33,053 bases of DNA from Phocaeicola plebeius (GCF_003437535.1 NZ_QSQT01000036.1:1-33053), one strand, 5' to 3'. Positions 1 through 8,748 are shown, numbered from the stretch's first letter. Numbers and translations: made by a program. Notes: generated by a model not told the origin, from the letters alone.

Positions 1-3
1 CGG

Positions 4-37
4 CAAAGATATAAATTTATCGGATTTACCCCTCAGA
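4..37 (-). promoter_or_regulatory. Bacteroidetes-type promoter for a gene left of the window
   Basis: Read on the minus strand, positions 11 to 4 give TATCTTTG, a full match to the TAnnTTTG -7 element of the Bacteroidetes primary sigma factor. A TCTG at 37-34 lies 22 bases upstream and matches three of four bases of the TTTG -33 element. This suggests a divergently transcribed gene beyond the left edge. The gene itself is not visible. Confidence 0.45.
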
Positions 38-72
38 TTATTACGTTGACCCATTTTAATACTATAATAAAA

Positions 73-1260
73 ATGCCCCCAAAGACAGCTGATAGAATTG
101 AAGTAGTAGATGCCTTAAGAGGTATCGCCTTGTTTGCAATTGTAATTGTACATTGTTTGGAACACTATAATCTCTATTACATACCGGATGATTATCCGCA
201 ATGGCTTACATCGTTAGATAAAGGGATATGGAATACAACCTGGTTCATCATGGCGGGAAAAGCCTTCTCCACTTTCTCTCTTCTTTTTGGGTTCAGTTTT
301 TACATTCAGTTCAGTAATGCTCAAAAAAGAGGGATTCCATTTAAGGGCAGATTTGTATGGAGAATGTTTCTTCTTTTAATGTTTTCTCAGTTACACTCTT
401 TGTTCTATAATGGCGACATATTGTTGCTATATGCGGTAATGGGGCTCTTTCTTGTCTCTGTTTCTCATCTTTCTACAAGGAAAATACTCATAATAGCCTC
501 ATTGATGATTATACAACCGATAGAATGGATAAGGGTAATATGCTGTCTGTATGATGTTCCTTTCTTGGAATACGGTGAACACTGGATGAAGTATGGAGCC
601 TTGGCCAAACCTGTGATGCAATCCGGAAGTTTTTTCGAAGTTGTACAGTCTAACATAACCTACGGACAATTGTATGGTAATCTCTGGCAAATAGAAAATG
701 GAAGAATATTCCAGATTGGAGGATTGTTTTTGTTTGGAATGATTGCTGGAAGACTGTCTCTTTTTAAGAATATTCCCCAATCCATATCTTTATGGAAAAA
801 GATAACTTTATGGTCAGCCCTTCTTTTTATTCCTTTGAATGTAGCCCGAATGGTCTATCCAGATATAGCCCAAGGTAATAAAGCACTTCTTATGCCCCTT
901 GATATAGCTATTCCGTCAATATGCAATTTCCTGTTTATGGGGCTGCTTGTTGGATGCTTTATCCTGTTATGGTACGACAAAGGCAATGGATATAAGTTTC
1001 AAAGACTTTTTATCCCTTTTGGTAAAATGAGTCTTACAAACTATATCACACAATCAATTATCGGCATCACCTTGTTTTATGGATTCGGTTTCAATCTTTA
1101 TAAATCAACTGGAGCTACAGCTTGCCTTTTTATAGCTATAATTATATTTGTTGTACTACTTGCAGCTAGTAATCTGTGGCTAAAGAAACACAGACAAGGG
1201 CCTTTGGAATGGATATGGAAAAAACTGACATGGATTGATTTCAAAAATAATAAAATATGA
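73..1260 (+). CDS. DUF418 / YeiB-like multi-pass membrane protein
   Basis: This is a predicted inner-membrane protein of about 395 residues. The N-terminus has the family-typical DALRGIALFAI stretch. Many hydrophobic segments follow, and the C-terminal DUF418 signature is clear: GKMSLTNYITQS, then a GFG segment, then GPLEWIWKKLTW at the end. DUF418/YeiB proteins are widespread, their biochemical role is uncertain, and transport has been suggested. I chose the ATG at 73 because the longer frame starts at TTG 46. The frame is open to the first base of the window, so a start further upstream cannot be excluded, although the minus-strand promoter at 4-37 argues against it. The gene looks richer in A and T than the genes from 4478 onward. 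It is separated from the next gene by 318 bases and a terminator, so it is probably monocistronic. Confidence 0.85.
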   Translation: MPPKTADRIEVVDALRGIALFAIVIVHCLEHYNLYYIPDDYPQWLTSLDKGIWNTTWFIMAGKAFSTFSLLFGFSFYIQFSNAQKRGIPFKGRFVWRMFLLLMFSQLHSLFYNGDILLLYAVMGLFLVSVSHLSTRKILIIASLMIIQPIEWIRVICCLYDVPFLEYGEHWMKYGALAKPVMQSGSFFEVVQSNITYGQLYGNLWQIENGRIFQIGGLFLFGMIAGRLSLFKNIPQSISLWKKITLWSALLFIPLNVARMVYPDIAQGNKALLMPLDIAIPSICNFLFMGLLVGCFILLWYDKGNGYKFQRLFIPFGKMSLTNYITQSIIGITLFYGFGFNLYKSTGATACLFIAIIIFVVLLAASNLWLKKHRQGPLEWIWKKLTWIDFKNNKI

Positions 1261-1381
1261 TGAGTAAAGAGGTCGATTATTGTTCACAAGATAATCGTCA
1301 AGGTGGTTATTTTGAGTAAAGTCTGTTAACAAGGTAGGGTATGGGTTGACCAGGATGTGGAAAACGGTTGCTCTTTAAGTG

Positions 1382-1426
1382 GTCGTCTGCCTTATTATAA
1401 AGAGACAGGCGACTGCTTGTTTTTTA
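1382..1426 (+). terminator. rho-independent terminator after the DUF418 gene
   Basis: GTCGTCTG at 1382-1389 pairs with CAGGCGAC at 1406-1413 through eight positions including one G-T wobble. A T-rich run (TTGTTTTTTA) follows. The hairpin is about 120 bases past the DUF418 stop. It closely resembles, loop included, the terminator at 14316-14361. Confidence 0.7.
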
Positions 1427-1498
1427 CAAAAGATGGAAAATGATATACAAGAAGACAAATTTGTAGATATATCAACTAAAAGATTCATATTTTATTTT

Positions 1499-1532
1499 TA
1501 TTTTTGTATGTGAGCTAAAAAGTTATTTAGCT
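1499..1532 (+). promoter_or_regulatory. putative promoter -7 element and adjacent palindrome upstream of the RyR genes
   Basis: TATTTTTG at 1499-1506 matches TAnnTTTG, but no TTTG lies at the expected 19-21 base distance upstream. Immediately downstream, AGCTAAA (1513-1519) and TTTAGCT (1526-1532) form a perfect 7-bp inverted repeat with a 6-base spacer. It would sit near the transcription start or in the leader, about 47 bases before the ATG at 1579. It could be an operator or an RNA hairpin. Confidence 0.4.
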
Positions 1533-1578
1533 GAATTTTGAGTAAGAAATATAGTATAAACAATTAATATCTATTAAT

Positions 1579-2283
1579 ATGAAAACATATATCCCTAATC
1601 CTCTCGATACAGAGCATATCGTACTTCCTGAAGCATTAAATGAACTGACTGAACAAATGGCCCGTAACGTACACGAAGTATGGGCAAAAGGGCGCATTGA
1701 TGAAGGCTGGAGTTACGGTGAGCAACGCGATGATCAGCAGAAGAAACATCCTTGTCTGGTAGCATACGAGGAGCTGCCCGAAACTGAACGTGAATACGAC
1801 CGGAATACCGCTATCCAGACCCTTAAACTCATTCTTAAACTCGGATTTAAAATCAGCAAGTATTCTATAAGGTCAATTGATTCAGCCGTCATTGCACGAA
1901 TCAAGCGCATTTATCGCGGGTTCTGTTGGACAATGGGAGGAACTCTCGCAATAGCAGCCTTAGTCATTGTTGTATTAGCTTTCTCACCCTATTTTGAATA
2001 TGATTCATGGCCTATTCTTGTGACAATGACTATTGTTGGTTTGTGCGCTATATGCTGGACGGGCTACTATGGCAGACAACTGCTGAAAATCTATACGGAC
2101 AGTCGCAAGCAGATTTTTGACACCGAGCTGTCACTCTATCGGGAATCCGTTCGTCGCGAGGAACTAATCTTAAATGAACAGACCAATGACGAGTTGCAGA
2201 ATCTCAAGATTGAGATAAAGCGTAAAGATCTTAAAATAGCTGAACTGGAAAAAGAAATCAAGAAAATTAAAGAAGGCAAATAA
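1579..2283 (+). CDS. RyR-domain protein with two membrane helices and a coiled-coil tail
   Basis: This is a 234-residue protein with a clear ryanodine-receptor (RyR) repeat domain at about residues 7-95. Recognisable motifs are NPLDT near the start, NVHEVWAKGRIDEGW, HPCLVAYEELPE and EYDRNTA. Two hydrophobic helices follow at about 116-135 and 144-163. The C-terminus, about 178-232, is charged and heptad-like (ending in repeated Glu/Lys/Leu) and probably forms a coiled coil. There is no signal peptide, so the RyR domain and the tail probably both face the cytoplasm. In eukaryotic ryanodine receptors such domains are cytosolic regulatory modules. Their bacterial ligand is not established, to my knowledge. 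The next gene starts 27 bases downstream and also ends in a RyR-like domain, so the two products may act as partners. A role as regulatory subunit or membrane effector is inference. Confidence 0.8.
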   Translation: MKTYIPNPLDTEHIVLPEALNELTEQMARNVHEVWAKGRIDEGWSYGEQRDDQQKKHPCLVAYEELPETEREYDRNTAIQTLKLILKLGFKISKYSIRSIDSAVIARIKRIYRGFCWTMGGTLAIAALVIVVLAFSPYFEYDSWPILVTMTIVGLCAICWTGYYGRQLLKIYTDSRKQIFDTELSLYRESVRREELILNEQTNDELQNLKIEIKRKDLKIAELEKEIKKIKEGK

Positions 2284-2310
2284 TTTCAATCTCCCCGTAA
2301 AGTATCGCCT

Positions 2311-4320
2311 ATGAACTCGCTGATTCGTTTTTTCACACTCCGTTTTGACCGGACTTTCTCAGGCCACGGACGTACACAGTTTGCCTGGTTAGCGGGTGTG
2401 CTGTTGCTTTTTTTCGGCTTCATTTATCTGATTAGCTGGTTCTTTTCCTTTCCGGAACCTACGGACACTCCTTCATCGAACTCCGGCACTGAAGTCCCGA
2501 TGGGACGCCTGCTACAACTGATTTGCCTTTTTATCGATCCGGGTAGCGTGGCCAATGTACCGGCAGAATTACGCTGGTTCTCGCTGATTGTGGCCATTAT
2601 GGGATTGTTGCTTTTTACTGGATTATTGATTTCTGTGGTGTCAAACATGCTGGAACGTCATGTAGAACGTTATCGCGAAGGTAATATTTCTTATCCTCTT
2701 GAAAAGCATGTTGTAATTATCGGTTTCGACGAAATGGTTCCGATGCTTGTTCTGCAAATATGTACCGACCCTCAATACGAGGATTGCTACATATTGATTC
2801 AAAGCGTGCAACCAAGCTCTGAAGTACGAAACCGCATCCATACCGTGCTCGACACTGAGCAGGAGAAACGTGTACTGGTTCTGCACGCACAACGAAACTC
2901 TACGGAGGAACTGGAAAAGCTCTATACGACCAGTGCCCGCGAAATTTTCCTGATTGGTGAGTCGAATGAGTACGACCATGATTCGCTTAACATTGACTCG
3001 TTGCAGAAAATAGTAGCAATTCACCGTAAGAAATCAAATTGCCCGCGTATTACAGTATCGGTATTGTTTGAGTATCAAACTACTTATGCTGCCTTCCAGG
3101 TTTCGGATTTGGCCGAAGAGTGGCGTAAGCAAATTGATTTCCACCCGTTCAACTTCTATGAAGAGTGGGCTAAAAAGTTATTAGTGAAAAGACACTATGG
3201 GGAAGAAAATGCAAAAGTGGAATATCCTGCACTGGACCGTGAACCGATTACATGGGAAAGTGACCGGTACGTTCACTTCGTCATCATCGGAATGAGCCGG
3301 ATGGGAGTTGCGCTGGGAGTAGAAGCAGCACACTTGCTTCACTTTCCTAATTTCTGTCGTGACAAACGACTGAAAAGTCGGATTACTTTCATCGATGCAG
3401 ATGCTGATAAAGAAATGAATTTTTTCAGGGGGCGTTATCGTCATTACTTTGATCTTTCCTTAAGCTATTACCGCAACATGGAACAGATTGAGAAAGTCCA
3501 TACGATTCTTCCCAATCAGATATATGGTAAAGAGGTGAACTTTCTGGATATAGAGTTTGAGTTTATCAAAGGACAGGCCGAAACTCCGGAAATACAGCAG
3601 CTGCTAGCCCAATGGGCAAAGGACCCACAGCAGGAACTGTCTATCGCCATCTGCCTGAACTTCCCGCCACAAAGTATGGCTATGGGGCTTTATCTGCCTG
3701 ATGTAATTTATGATCAGAATATCCCAGTCTTTATCCGACAGGAGACCTCAAGTGCGCTGCTCGATATGCTTAACAACCGTATCAAGAAAGAATCGTTGAA
3801 CCGTTATTCGCATGTGTATCCGTTCGGTATGCTGACTAATTGTTTCGACTTGGACCGTCACAGTACTCGTCGGGCACAATTGGTCAACTATATTTATGAC
3901 TTTAAAAATAAGTATAAATCCAGTCCGGCAGCCTGCCCTTCGGAGAGTGAATTGTTAGACGGATGGAATAAATTACAAGTGGCCCTCCAGTGGTCAAACC
4001 TGTATTGCGCCGATTCGGTAGATTTGAAACTTCGTTCGCTGGGCTTTGGCACAACACCCCCCTTGCGATTGACATCCGAACAGATTGAGCTGATGGCCGA
4101 GGTGGAGCATAATCGCTGGAACATGGAAAAATTACTTTTAGGGTATAGCAAACCGACACCCGAGGAAGAAGAAAAATGTAAAGACAATGCGGTACGCAAG
4201 GAATACAAGACAAAGCGTTTTGTTCATACCGATATTCGCCCCTATTATCAGCTGGATGAAGGGACCAAAGAATATGACCGCTGTATCTCAGAGTGTTTGC
4301 CGTTGATTGCAGAGCAATAA
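2311..4320 (+). CDS. Ion-channel-like protein: two TM helices, two RCK/TrkA-N Rossmann domains, C-terminal RyR-like domain
   Basis: The 669-residue product has hydrophobic helices at about 22-44 and 87-111. Between them is a pore-like stretch containing FIDPGSVAN (74-82), reminiscent of the filter region of CASTOR/POLLUX-type channels. After the second helix come two Rossmann-like regulatory domains. One starts at HVVIIGFDEMVP (about 133-144). The other starts at VHFVIIGMSRMG (321-332) and includes the acidic strand end ITFIDADADKE. The C-terminus, about 590-665, resembles a RyR repeat: AEVEHNRWNMEKLLLGY and then HTDIRPYYQLDEGTKEYDR. The domain order suggests a ligand-gated cation channel of the inner membrane assembled from several subunits. 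Which ion and ligand is unknown. It follows the RyR/2TM gene by 27 bases, probably in one operon. An alternative reading is a membrane-anchored NAD-binding sensor without conductance. Confidence 0.78.
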   Translation: MNSLIRFFTLRFDRTFSGHGRTQFAWLAGVLLLFFGFIYLISWFFSFPEPTDTPSSNSGTEVPMGRLLQLICLFIDPGSVANVPAELRWFSLIVAIMGLLLFTGLLISVVSNMLERHVERYREGNISYPLEKHVVIIGFDEMVPMLVLQICTDPQYEDCYILIQSVQPSSEVRNRIHTVLDTEQEKRVLVLHAQRNSTEELEKLYTTSAREIFLIGESNEYDHDSLNIDSLQKIVAIHRKKSNCPRITVSVLFEYQTTYAAFQVSDLAEEWRKQIDFHPFNFYEEWAKKLLVKRHYGEENAKVEYPALDREPITWESDRYVHFVIIGMSRMGVALGVEAAHLLHFPNFCRDKRLKSRITFIDADADKEMNFFRGRYRHYFDLSLSYYRNMEQIEKVHTILPNQIYGKEVNFLDIEFEFIKGQAETPEIQQLLAQWAKDPQQELSIAICLNFPPQSMAMGLYLPDVIYDQNIPVFIRQETSSALLDMLNNRIKKESLNRYSHVYPFGMLTNCFDLDRHSTRRAQLVNYIYDFKNKYKSSPAACPSESELLDGWNKLQVALQWSNLYCADSVDLKLRSLGFGTTPPLRLTSEQIELMAEVEHNRWNMEKLLLGYSKPTPEEEEKCKDNAVRKEYKTKRFVHTDIRPYYQLDEGTKEYDRCISECLPLIAEQ

Positions 4321-4426
4321 TTATGTAGCTTTCGCACTTACCAATTCCTTTATCGTTTATTAGTCAGTAATACTTGAAATACCTAAATATGATGAGTAGC
4401 CTCTCTCCTATTACCTAATTTTGGCG

Positions 4427-4458
4427 ATTGACACAGCTTGCCAATAAGGATACCTTTG
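4427..4458 (+). promoter_or_regulatory. Bacteroidetes-type promoter of the TonB-receptor operon
   Basis: TACCTTTG at 4451-4458 is a full match to the -7 consensus. ATTG at 4427-4430 lies exactly 20 bases upstream and matches three of four bases of the -33 TTTG. The ATG at 4478 is 19 bases past the -7 element. I saw no clear Fur-like operator beside it. Confidence 0.6.
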
Positions 4459-4477
4459 CGCCTGAAATCATCAGGAT

Positions 4478-7414
4478 ATGAAAACAATCGTTTTAGCCTT
4501 TTTCGCAAGTGCCAGTCTGACTGCCTGGGGGCAGTCGTATAAGGTAGCAGGAACCGTGCTCGATGCCAAGTCGAAAGTACCGGTGGAGTTTGCGACTTTG
4601 TGGATTGAAGGAAGTGGTATCGGTACCATGACCGATTCGCAAGGAAAGTTCGTCATTCAGCATCTGGCAGAAGGAAAGCATGAGGTGCTGGTGCGTTGTC
4701 TGGGCTATTCTGAATGTAAATTACAGCTGGACGTCAGAAAAGATAAGGAAAACATCGTGGTATATCTTTCTGAACAGACGTTGGCCCTGAATGAGGTGAC
4801 TGTTACGGCAGAAAGGAAAGCCATAGATGCTACTACGGCATATACGCTGGGTCGTACGGCACTGGACCATTTACAGAGTGTCAGTGTGTCTGACGCGTTA
4901 AGTCTCTTGCCCGGAGAACAGACCAGCAAGTTCAAGAGTTTGACTTCTTCCACTCAGGTAATCACGCTGCGAGGAGAAAGCACTGAAATGGGGAATCCCG
5001 ATTTCGGAACCGTAGTTGAGATGGACGGGGTACGCCTGTCGGGTAATGCTACGGCCGCTTCTACTTCCGGGACGGATACCCGTAACATAGGCAACAGCAA
5101 TGTAGAACGGATTGAAGTCATCACCGGTGTACCTTCTGTAGAATATGGTGACCTGACCAACGGAGTGGTAAAAATCGTGACACGCAAAGGAAAAAGTCCG
5201 CTGATTGTCGATGTGGCAGTGCGTCCTACCACCCAGTCGTATGCCGTAAGTAAAGGAGTGGAACTGGGAGGAAAAGTAGGCGTACTGAACCTGTCCTATG
5301 AGCGGGTTCACTCTGTGTCCGACATTGCATCACCCTACACCTCGTATGTACGCAATGCCTTTGGTGTGAGATACTCTAACAGCCTGCATACAAAGACCGG
5401 AAAAACCTTGTCTGTCGATTTCAGTCTGAACGGTAATGTGGGAGGCAATAATACCGAGGCCGACCCGGATGCCTTTAAGGAAACTTATACCAAGAGTCGG
5501 GACAATGCGTTATGGAGCAGTCTTTCATTTAACTATATGCTGAACTCGCCCTGGTTGTCCAATTTGCGTGGAGGGGTGACCTTCTCGTACGCTGACAACC
5601 GGGTGGAAGAAAAGAAAAATCAGTCGGCTTCGTCCGTCCAGCCTGCACTGCATACTACCGAAGAAGGATATTTTGTGGCTTCCAAATATGAAGAGGATCC
5701 CTCCTCACCTATTATTTTATTGCCCACCGGCTATTGGTACGTGACCTCATTCAACGACAGCCGTCCCATAAATTACACTGCCTACCTGAAAGCGCGCTGG
5801 AGCCATAAAATCGGGAGCGTAACCAGCAACCTGCTGGCAGGAGCAGATATGAAAGGAGAAGGTAACCTGGGTAAGGGAACGTATTATGAAGACATGTCGG
5901 TCGCTCCCACCTGGAGGGAATACCGTTACGATGAATTGCCTTTCATGCACAATTTGGCTGCGTATACAGAAGAAGAGATAGCCCTGCCTTTCCGTCATTC
6001 GCAACTGCTCCTTAAAGGAGGACTCCGAAGTGACATGACTTTTATCCCGGGCACGGTGTATGGCACCGTATCCAGTCTGTCTCCCCGTTTCAGTGCCAAG
6101 TATTCATTTGGCGAAAAAGAGCATGGTTTCTTTCAGGGAGCGACCCTTCGTGCCGGATGGGGAAAGGCGGTGAAACTTCCTTCGTTCGAGATGCTGTATC
6201 CCCGGGAAACGTATGTAGACCGCTTAGCTTTTGCTCCTGGAGCAATGGCCGACGGAACAACCTATTATGCTTATCACACCCATCCTGTGCTTCCTGTCTA
6301 TAATCCGGAGTTACAATGGCAGTACAGCATTATGCGGGAAGCGGGTATGGACATTCGTCTGAAGGGGGTACGGATTTCGTTGTCGTTCTTCTATAACACC
6401 CTGTCAAAGCCTTATACCAGTACGCGTATCTATACTCCGTTTGATTATAAGCTGACCGACCAGAGCGCGCTCAATAATTGCCTGATACCTTCGACAGACA
6501 GGGTGTATAGCATTGACCGTACGACAGGAGTCGTGACCGTGTCCGACAAAAACGGGATACTTCCCTCTCAAACGCTTGCCTATAAAGAGATTCATGATTT
6601 CCAGTCGGCTGTCATGAATGTGAACGGTTCTTCCTCTTCACGGATGGGACTGGAATGGGTGCTTGATTTTGACCGGATAAAAGCAATCAATACTTCCATC
6701 CGCATAGACGGGAAGTATTATCGCTACAAAGGGATTGACGAAGTGACGGTACCGTCTACCAGCAGCCTGACCGATACGGACGGACAGCCTTATAAATACA
6801 TCGGTTATTATGTAGGTGGCAACGTCAATTATAACGGATTCATGACACAGCGACTGAATACCAATCTGACATTGGTGACGCATGTGCCGAAAATCAGAAT
6901 GATTTTCTCTCTGCGTTTTGAGGGTACTCTTCTGAATACGCGGCAGAACCTGAGCGAATACAGCGGTGGAACCCGGAGCTATGTGCTCGACTCGCAGAGT
7001 GATTATCTTCCCTCGTCTACCCAGACGGATATTTATAACGGAGCCAGTTACGTGGCTACGTATCCGCTGTATTATGTATCGAGAGAAGATATGGAAACCC
7101 GTATACCGTTCATGGAAAAGTTCCTGTGGGCTGCCGAACATGACAAGGAGTTGTATAACGAACTCAGTAAACTGGTGGTAAAAAGCACCACCGGCTATAT
7201 GTTCAGGAAGCAGGGATATTCTCCCTATTTCTCGGCCAACCTGAACGTCTCAAAAGAAATCGGGAAGTACCTGACGGTGTCATTCTTTGCCAATAATTTC
7301 TTCTACAGCATGCAGAAGATAAAGAACTGGCAGACGGGTAATGAGGGAAGTCTGTTTGCTTCTTCGCTGGTCACTCCCTTTAACTATGGCATATCATTTA
7401 AATTAAAACTATAA
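4478..7414 (+). CDS. TonB-dependent outer-membrane receptor with N-terminal carboxypeptidase-regulatory-like domain
   Basis: This is a 978-residue outer-membrane receptor for energised import. Residues 1-19 form a signal peptide ending in WGQ. Residues about 21-100 are a carboxypeptidase-regulatory-like beta-sandwich (VAGTVLDAKSKVPVEFATLWI, then GIGTMTDSQGKF). The plug domain follows at about 110-240: ALNEVTVTAERK, VITLRGES, VVEMDGVRL, then RIEVITGVPSVEYGDLTNGVVKIVTRKG. The remainder is a beta-barrel rich in aromatic strands, ending in GISFKLKL. No SusD partner follows. Instead there is a DUF4876 lipoprotein 6 bases downstream and a second barrel protein after that. The substrate cannot be read from the sequence. 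The linked ABC transporter and PepSY-type protein make a metal complex or similar small molecule more likely than a glycan (inference). Confidence 0.92.
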   Translation: MKTIVLAFFASASLTAWGQSYKVAGTVLDAKSKVPVEFATLWIEGSGIGTMTDSQGKFVIQHLAEGKHEVLVRCLGYSECKLQLDVRKDKENIVVYLSEQTLALNEVTVTAERKAIDATTAYTLGRTALDHLQSVSVSDALSLLPGEQTSKFKSLTSSTQVITLRGESTEMGNPDFGTVVEMDGVRLSGNATAASTSGTDTRNIGNSNVERIEVITGVPSVEYGDLTNGVVKIVTRKGKSPLIVDVAVRPTTQSYAVSKGVELGGKVGVLNLSYERVHSVSDIASPYTSYVRNAFGVRYSNSLHTKTGKTLSVDFSLNGNVGGNNTEADPDAFKETYTKSRDNALWSSLSFNYMLNSPWLSNLRGGVTFSYADNRVEEKKNQSASSVQPALHTTEEGYFVASKYEEDPSSPIILLPTGYWYVTSFNDSRPINYTAYLKARWSHKIGSVTSNLLAGADMKGEGNLGKGTYYEDMSVAPTWREYRYDELPFMHNLAAYTEEEIALPFRHSQLLLKGGLRSDMTFIPGTVYGTVSSLSPRFSAKYSFGEKEHGFFQGATLRAGWGKAVKLPSFEMLYPRETYVDRLAFAPGAMADGTTYYAYHTHPVLPVYNPELQWQYSIMREAGMDIRLKGVRISLSFFYNTLSKPYTSTRIYTPFDYKLTDQSALNNCLIPSTDRVYSIDRTTGVVTVSDKNGILPSQTLAYKEIHDFQSAVMNVNGSSSSRMGLEWVLDFDRIKAINTSIRIDGKYYRYKGIDEVTVPSTSSLTDTDGQPYKYIGYYVGGNVNYNGFMTQRLNTNLTLVTHVPKIRMIFSLRFEGTLLNTRQNLSEYSGGTRSYVLDSQSDYLPSSTQTDIYNGASYVATYPLYYVSREDMETRIPFMEKFLWAAEHDKELYNELSKLVVKSTTGYMFRKQGYSPYFSANLNVSKEIGKYLTVSFFANNFFYSMQKIKNWQTGNEGSLFASSLVTPFNYGISFKLKL

Positions 7415-7420
7415 ACACGT

Positions 7421-8746
7421 ATGAGTATGATGAAAAAGATGTTATCTGCGTGCTGCGCCTTAATTCTGATACTGGCTTTCAGCGCGTGCAAAGAGAAAGA
7501 AAACGGTGGTTATCAGGTGAGCAGTGTAAGCATTCGGCTGGTGTATCCCGAGGGAAGCGGATTTGAACCAGTGGAGGGAGTCAGCGTAACCCTGAAGAAT
7601 ACGTCGGGCAGTACCACCTTCAGTCAGTCGACCAATGCGGAAGGAGTGGCTGTTTTTGAAGTGCCGCAAGGTATTTATGAAGCTTCGGCTTCCGACAAAC
7701 GGGTGGCCGATGCCAAAGTGTATCTTTTCAATGGATTGAATACATCGGTCAATGTGACTCAGGAAACGGTAGAGGCTACCATCAAACTGGAAATGTCTTT
7801 AGGAGGTTCCGTGCTGATTAAGGAACTGTATGTAGGAGGCTGTCCGAAAGACGATGGCTCGGGTACGTTTGCCATGGACCAGTATGTCGTGCTGTATAAC
7901 AATTCTTCGGAAACACTCGACATCAGCGACTTTGCACTGGGTATGGTAAATCCTTACAATCCTCATGCTTCAAATAAGGACTATGTGAACGGTGAACTCT
8001 TTTATGCGGCAGAAGGATGGATACCGGCCGGAACGGCTGTCTGGTATTTCGACAAGCAGGTACAGCTGGAAGCCGGAAAAGAACTGGTGATTGCACTGAA
8101 TGGAGCCATCGACCACACACAGACCTATTCTCAGTCCGTAAATCTGGCCAACCGTACTTATTACTGCCTGTATGACATTGAGGACTTCAACAATGCCAAA
8201 TACTATCCGTCGCCTTCCGAACTTATTTCTACCGACCATTACTTGAAGGCTTACAAATATGGTTTGGGTAATGCATGGCCTGTCAGCCAGTTCGGACCGG
8301 CATTCTTTGTGTTCCGTCCGGAAAGTACTACCCTACAGGCTTTTGTAGACGATGCATCCACCACCAACCTTTATGGAGGAAGTGCCAGTCAGCCGCGTAA
8401 GAAAGTGCCGGCAGAATGGGTAGTAGACGGTATCGAAGTATTCGTGCAGGGAGCCGACGGCAACCAGAAGCGCCTTCTTCCCTCGGTAGATGCAGGCTAT
8501 GTGGAACTTACCCGCGGCATGGGATATACCTTGTATCGCAACGTGGATAAAGAGGCTACGGAAGCACTTGCGGAGAATGAAGGAAAGCTGGTCTATAACT
8601 ATTCGCTCGGTGTAGGAAATTCAACCGATGCCAGCGGAATAGATGCCGAGGCATCCTTGAAAAACGGAGCCAGAATTATTTTTCAGGATACAAACAATTC
8701 GACAGCTGACTTCCATCAGCGGAGCAAATCTTCTTTGAGAAACTAA
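7421..8746 (+). CDS. DUF4876-type lipoprotein
   Basis: The 441-residue product has a lipoprotein signal with the lipobox LAFSAC and the acylated cysteine at residue 23, followed by KEKE. An Ig-like or carboxypeptidase-regulatory-like beta domain (SVSIRLVYPEGSGFEPVEGVSVTLKN) covers roughly residues 34-115. A larger domain beginning VLIKELYVGGCPKDDGSGTFAMDQYVVLYNNS resembles a lamin-tail-like fold (inference from the strand pattern). It fits the DUF4876 family from memory. The gene lies 6 bases after the TonB receptor and 2 bases before the next gene. It probably works at the cell surface or outer membrane as an accessory, perhaps substrate-binding, lipoprotein of that receptor. Function is unproven. 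Confidence 0.8.
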   Translation: MSMMKKMLSACCALILILAFSACKEKENGGYQVSSVSIRLVYPEGSGFEPVEGVSVTLKNTSGSTTFSQSTNAEGVAVFEVPQGIYEASASDKRVADAKVYLFNGLNTSVNVTQETVEATIKLEMSLGGSVLIKELYVGGCPKDDGSGTFAMDQYVVLYNNSSETLDISDFALGMVNPYNPHASNKDYVNGELFYAAEGWIPAGTAVWYFDKQVQLEAGKELVIALNGAIDHTQTYSQSVNLANRTYYCLYDIEDFNNAKYYPSPSELISTDHYLKAYKYGLGNAWPVSQFGPAFFVFRPESTTLQAFVDDASTTNLYGGSASQPRKKVPAEWVVDGIEVFVQGADGNQKRLLPSVDAGYVELTRGMGYTLYRNVDKEATEALAENEGKLVYNYSLGVGNSTDASGIDAEASLKNGARIIFQDTNNSTADFHQRSKSSLRN

Positions 8747-8748
8747 AC

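Larger units (their letters stand above)
1261..1578. other. 318-base intergenic region, AT-rich
   Basis: No credible gene is seen here. The region holds, in order, a 7-bp perfect inverted repeat (CGATTAT at 1274-1280, ATAATCG at 1291-1297) with no T-tract, a terminator-like hairpin at 1382-1426, a TATTTTTG promoter-like element at 1499-1506, and a second perfect 7-bp inverted repeat at 1513-1532. The words TTTTGAGTAAAG (1310-1321) and TTTTGAGTAAG are also partly repeated. Confidence 0.6.

Noticed and set aside
1274..1297. Terminator just after the DUF418 stop
   Set aside because: The 7-bp stem is AT-rich and lacks a T-tract. The hairpin at 1382-1426 is a better candidate.
4478..8746. SusC/SusD-type polysaccharide utilisation locus
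   Set aside because: No SusD homologue, glycoside hydrolase, sensor or sigma/anti-sigma pair is adjacent. The partner lipoprotein is DUF4876-like.
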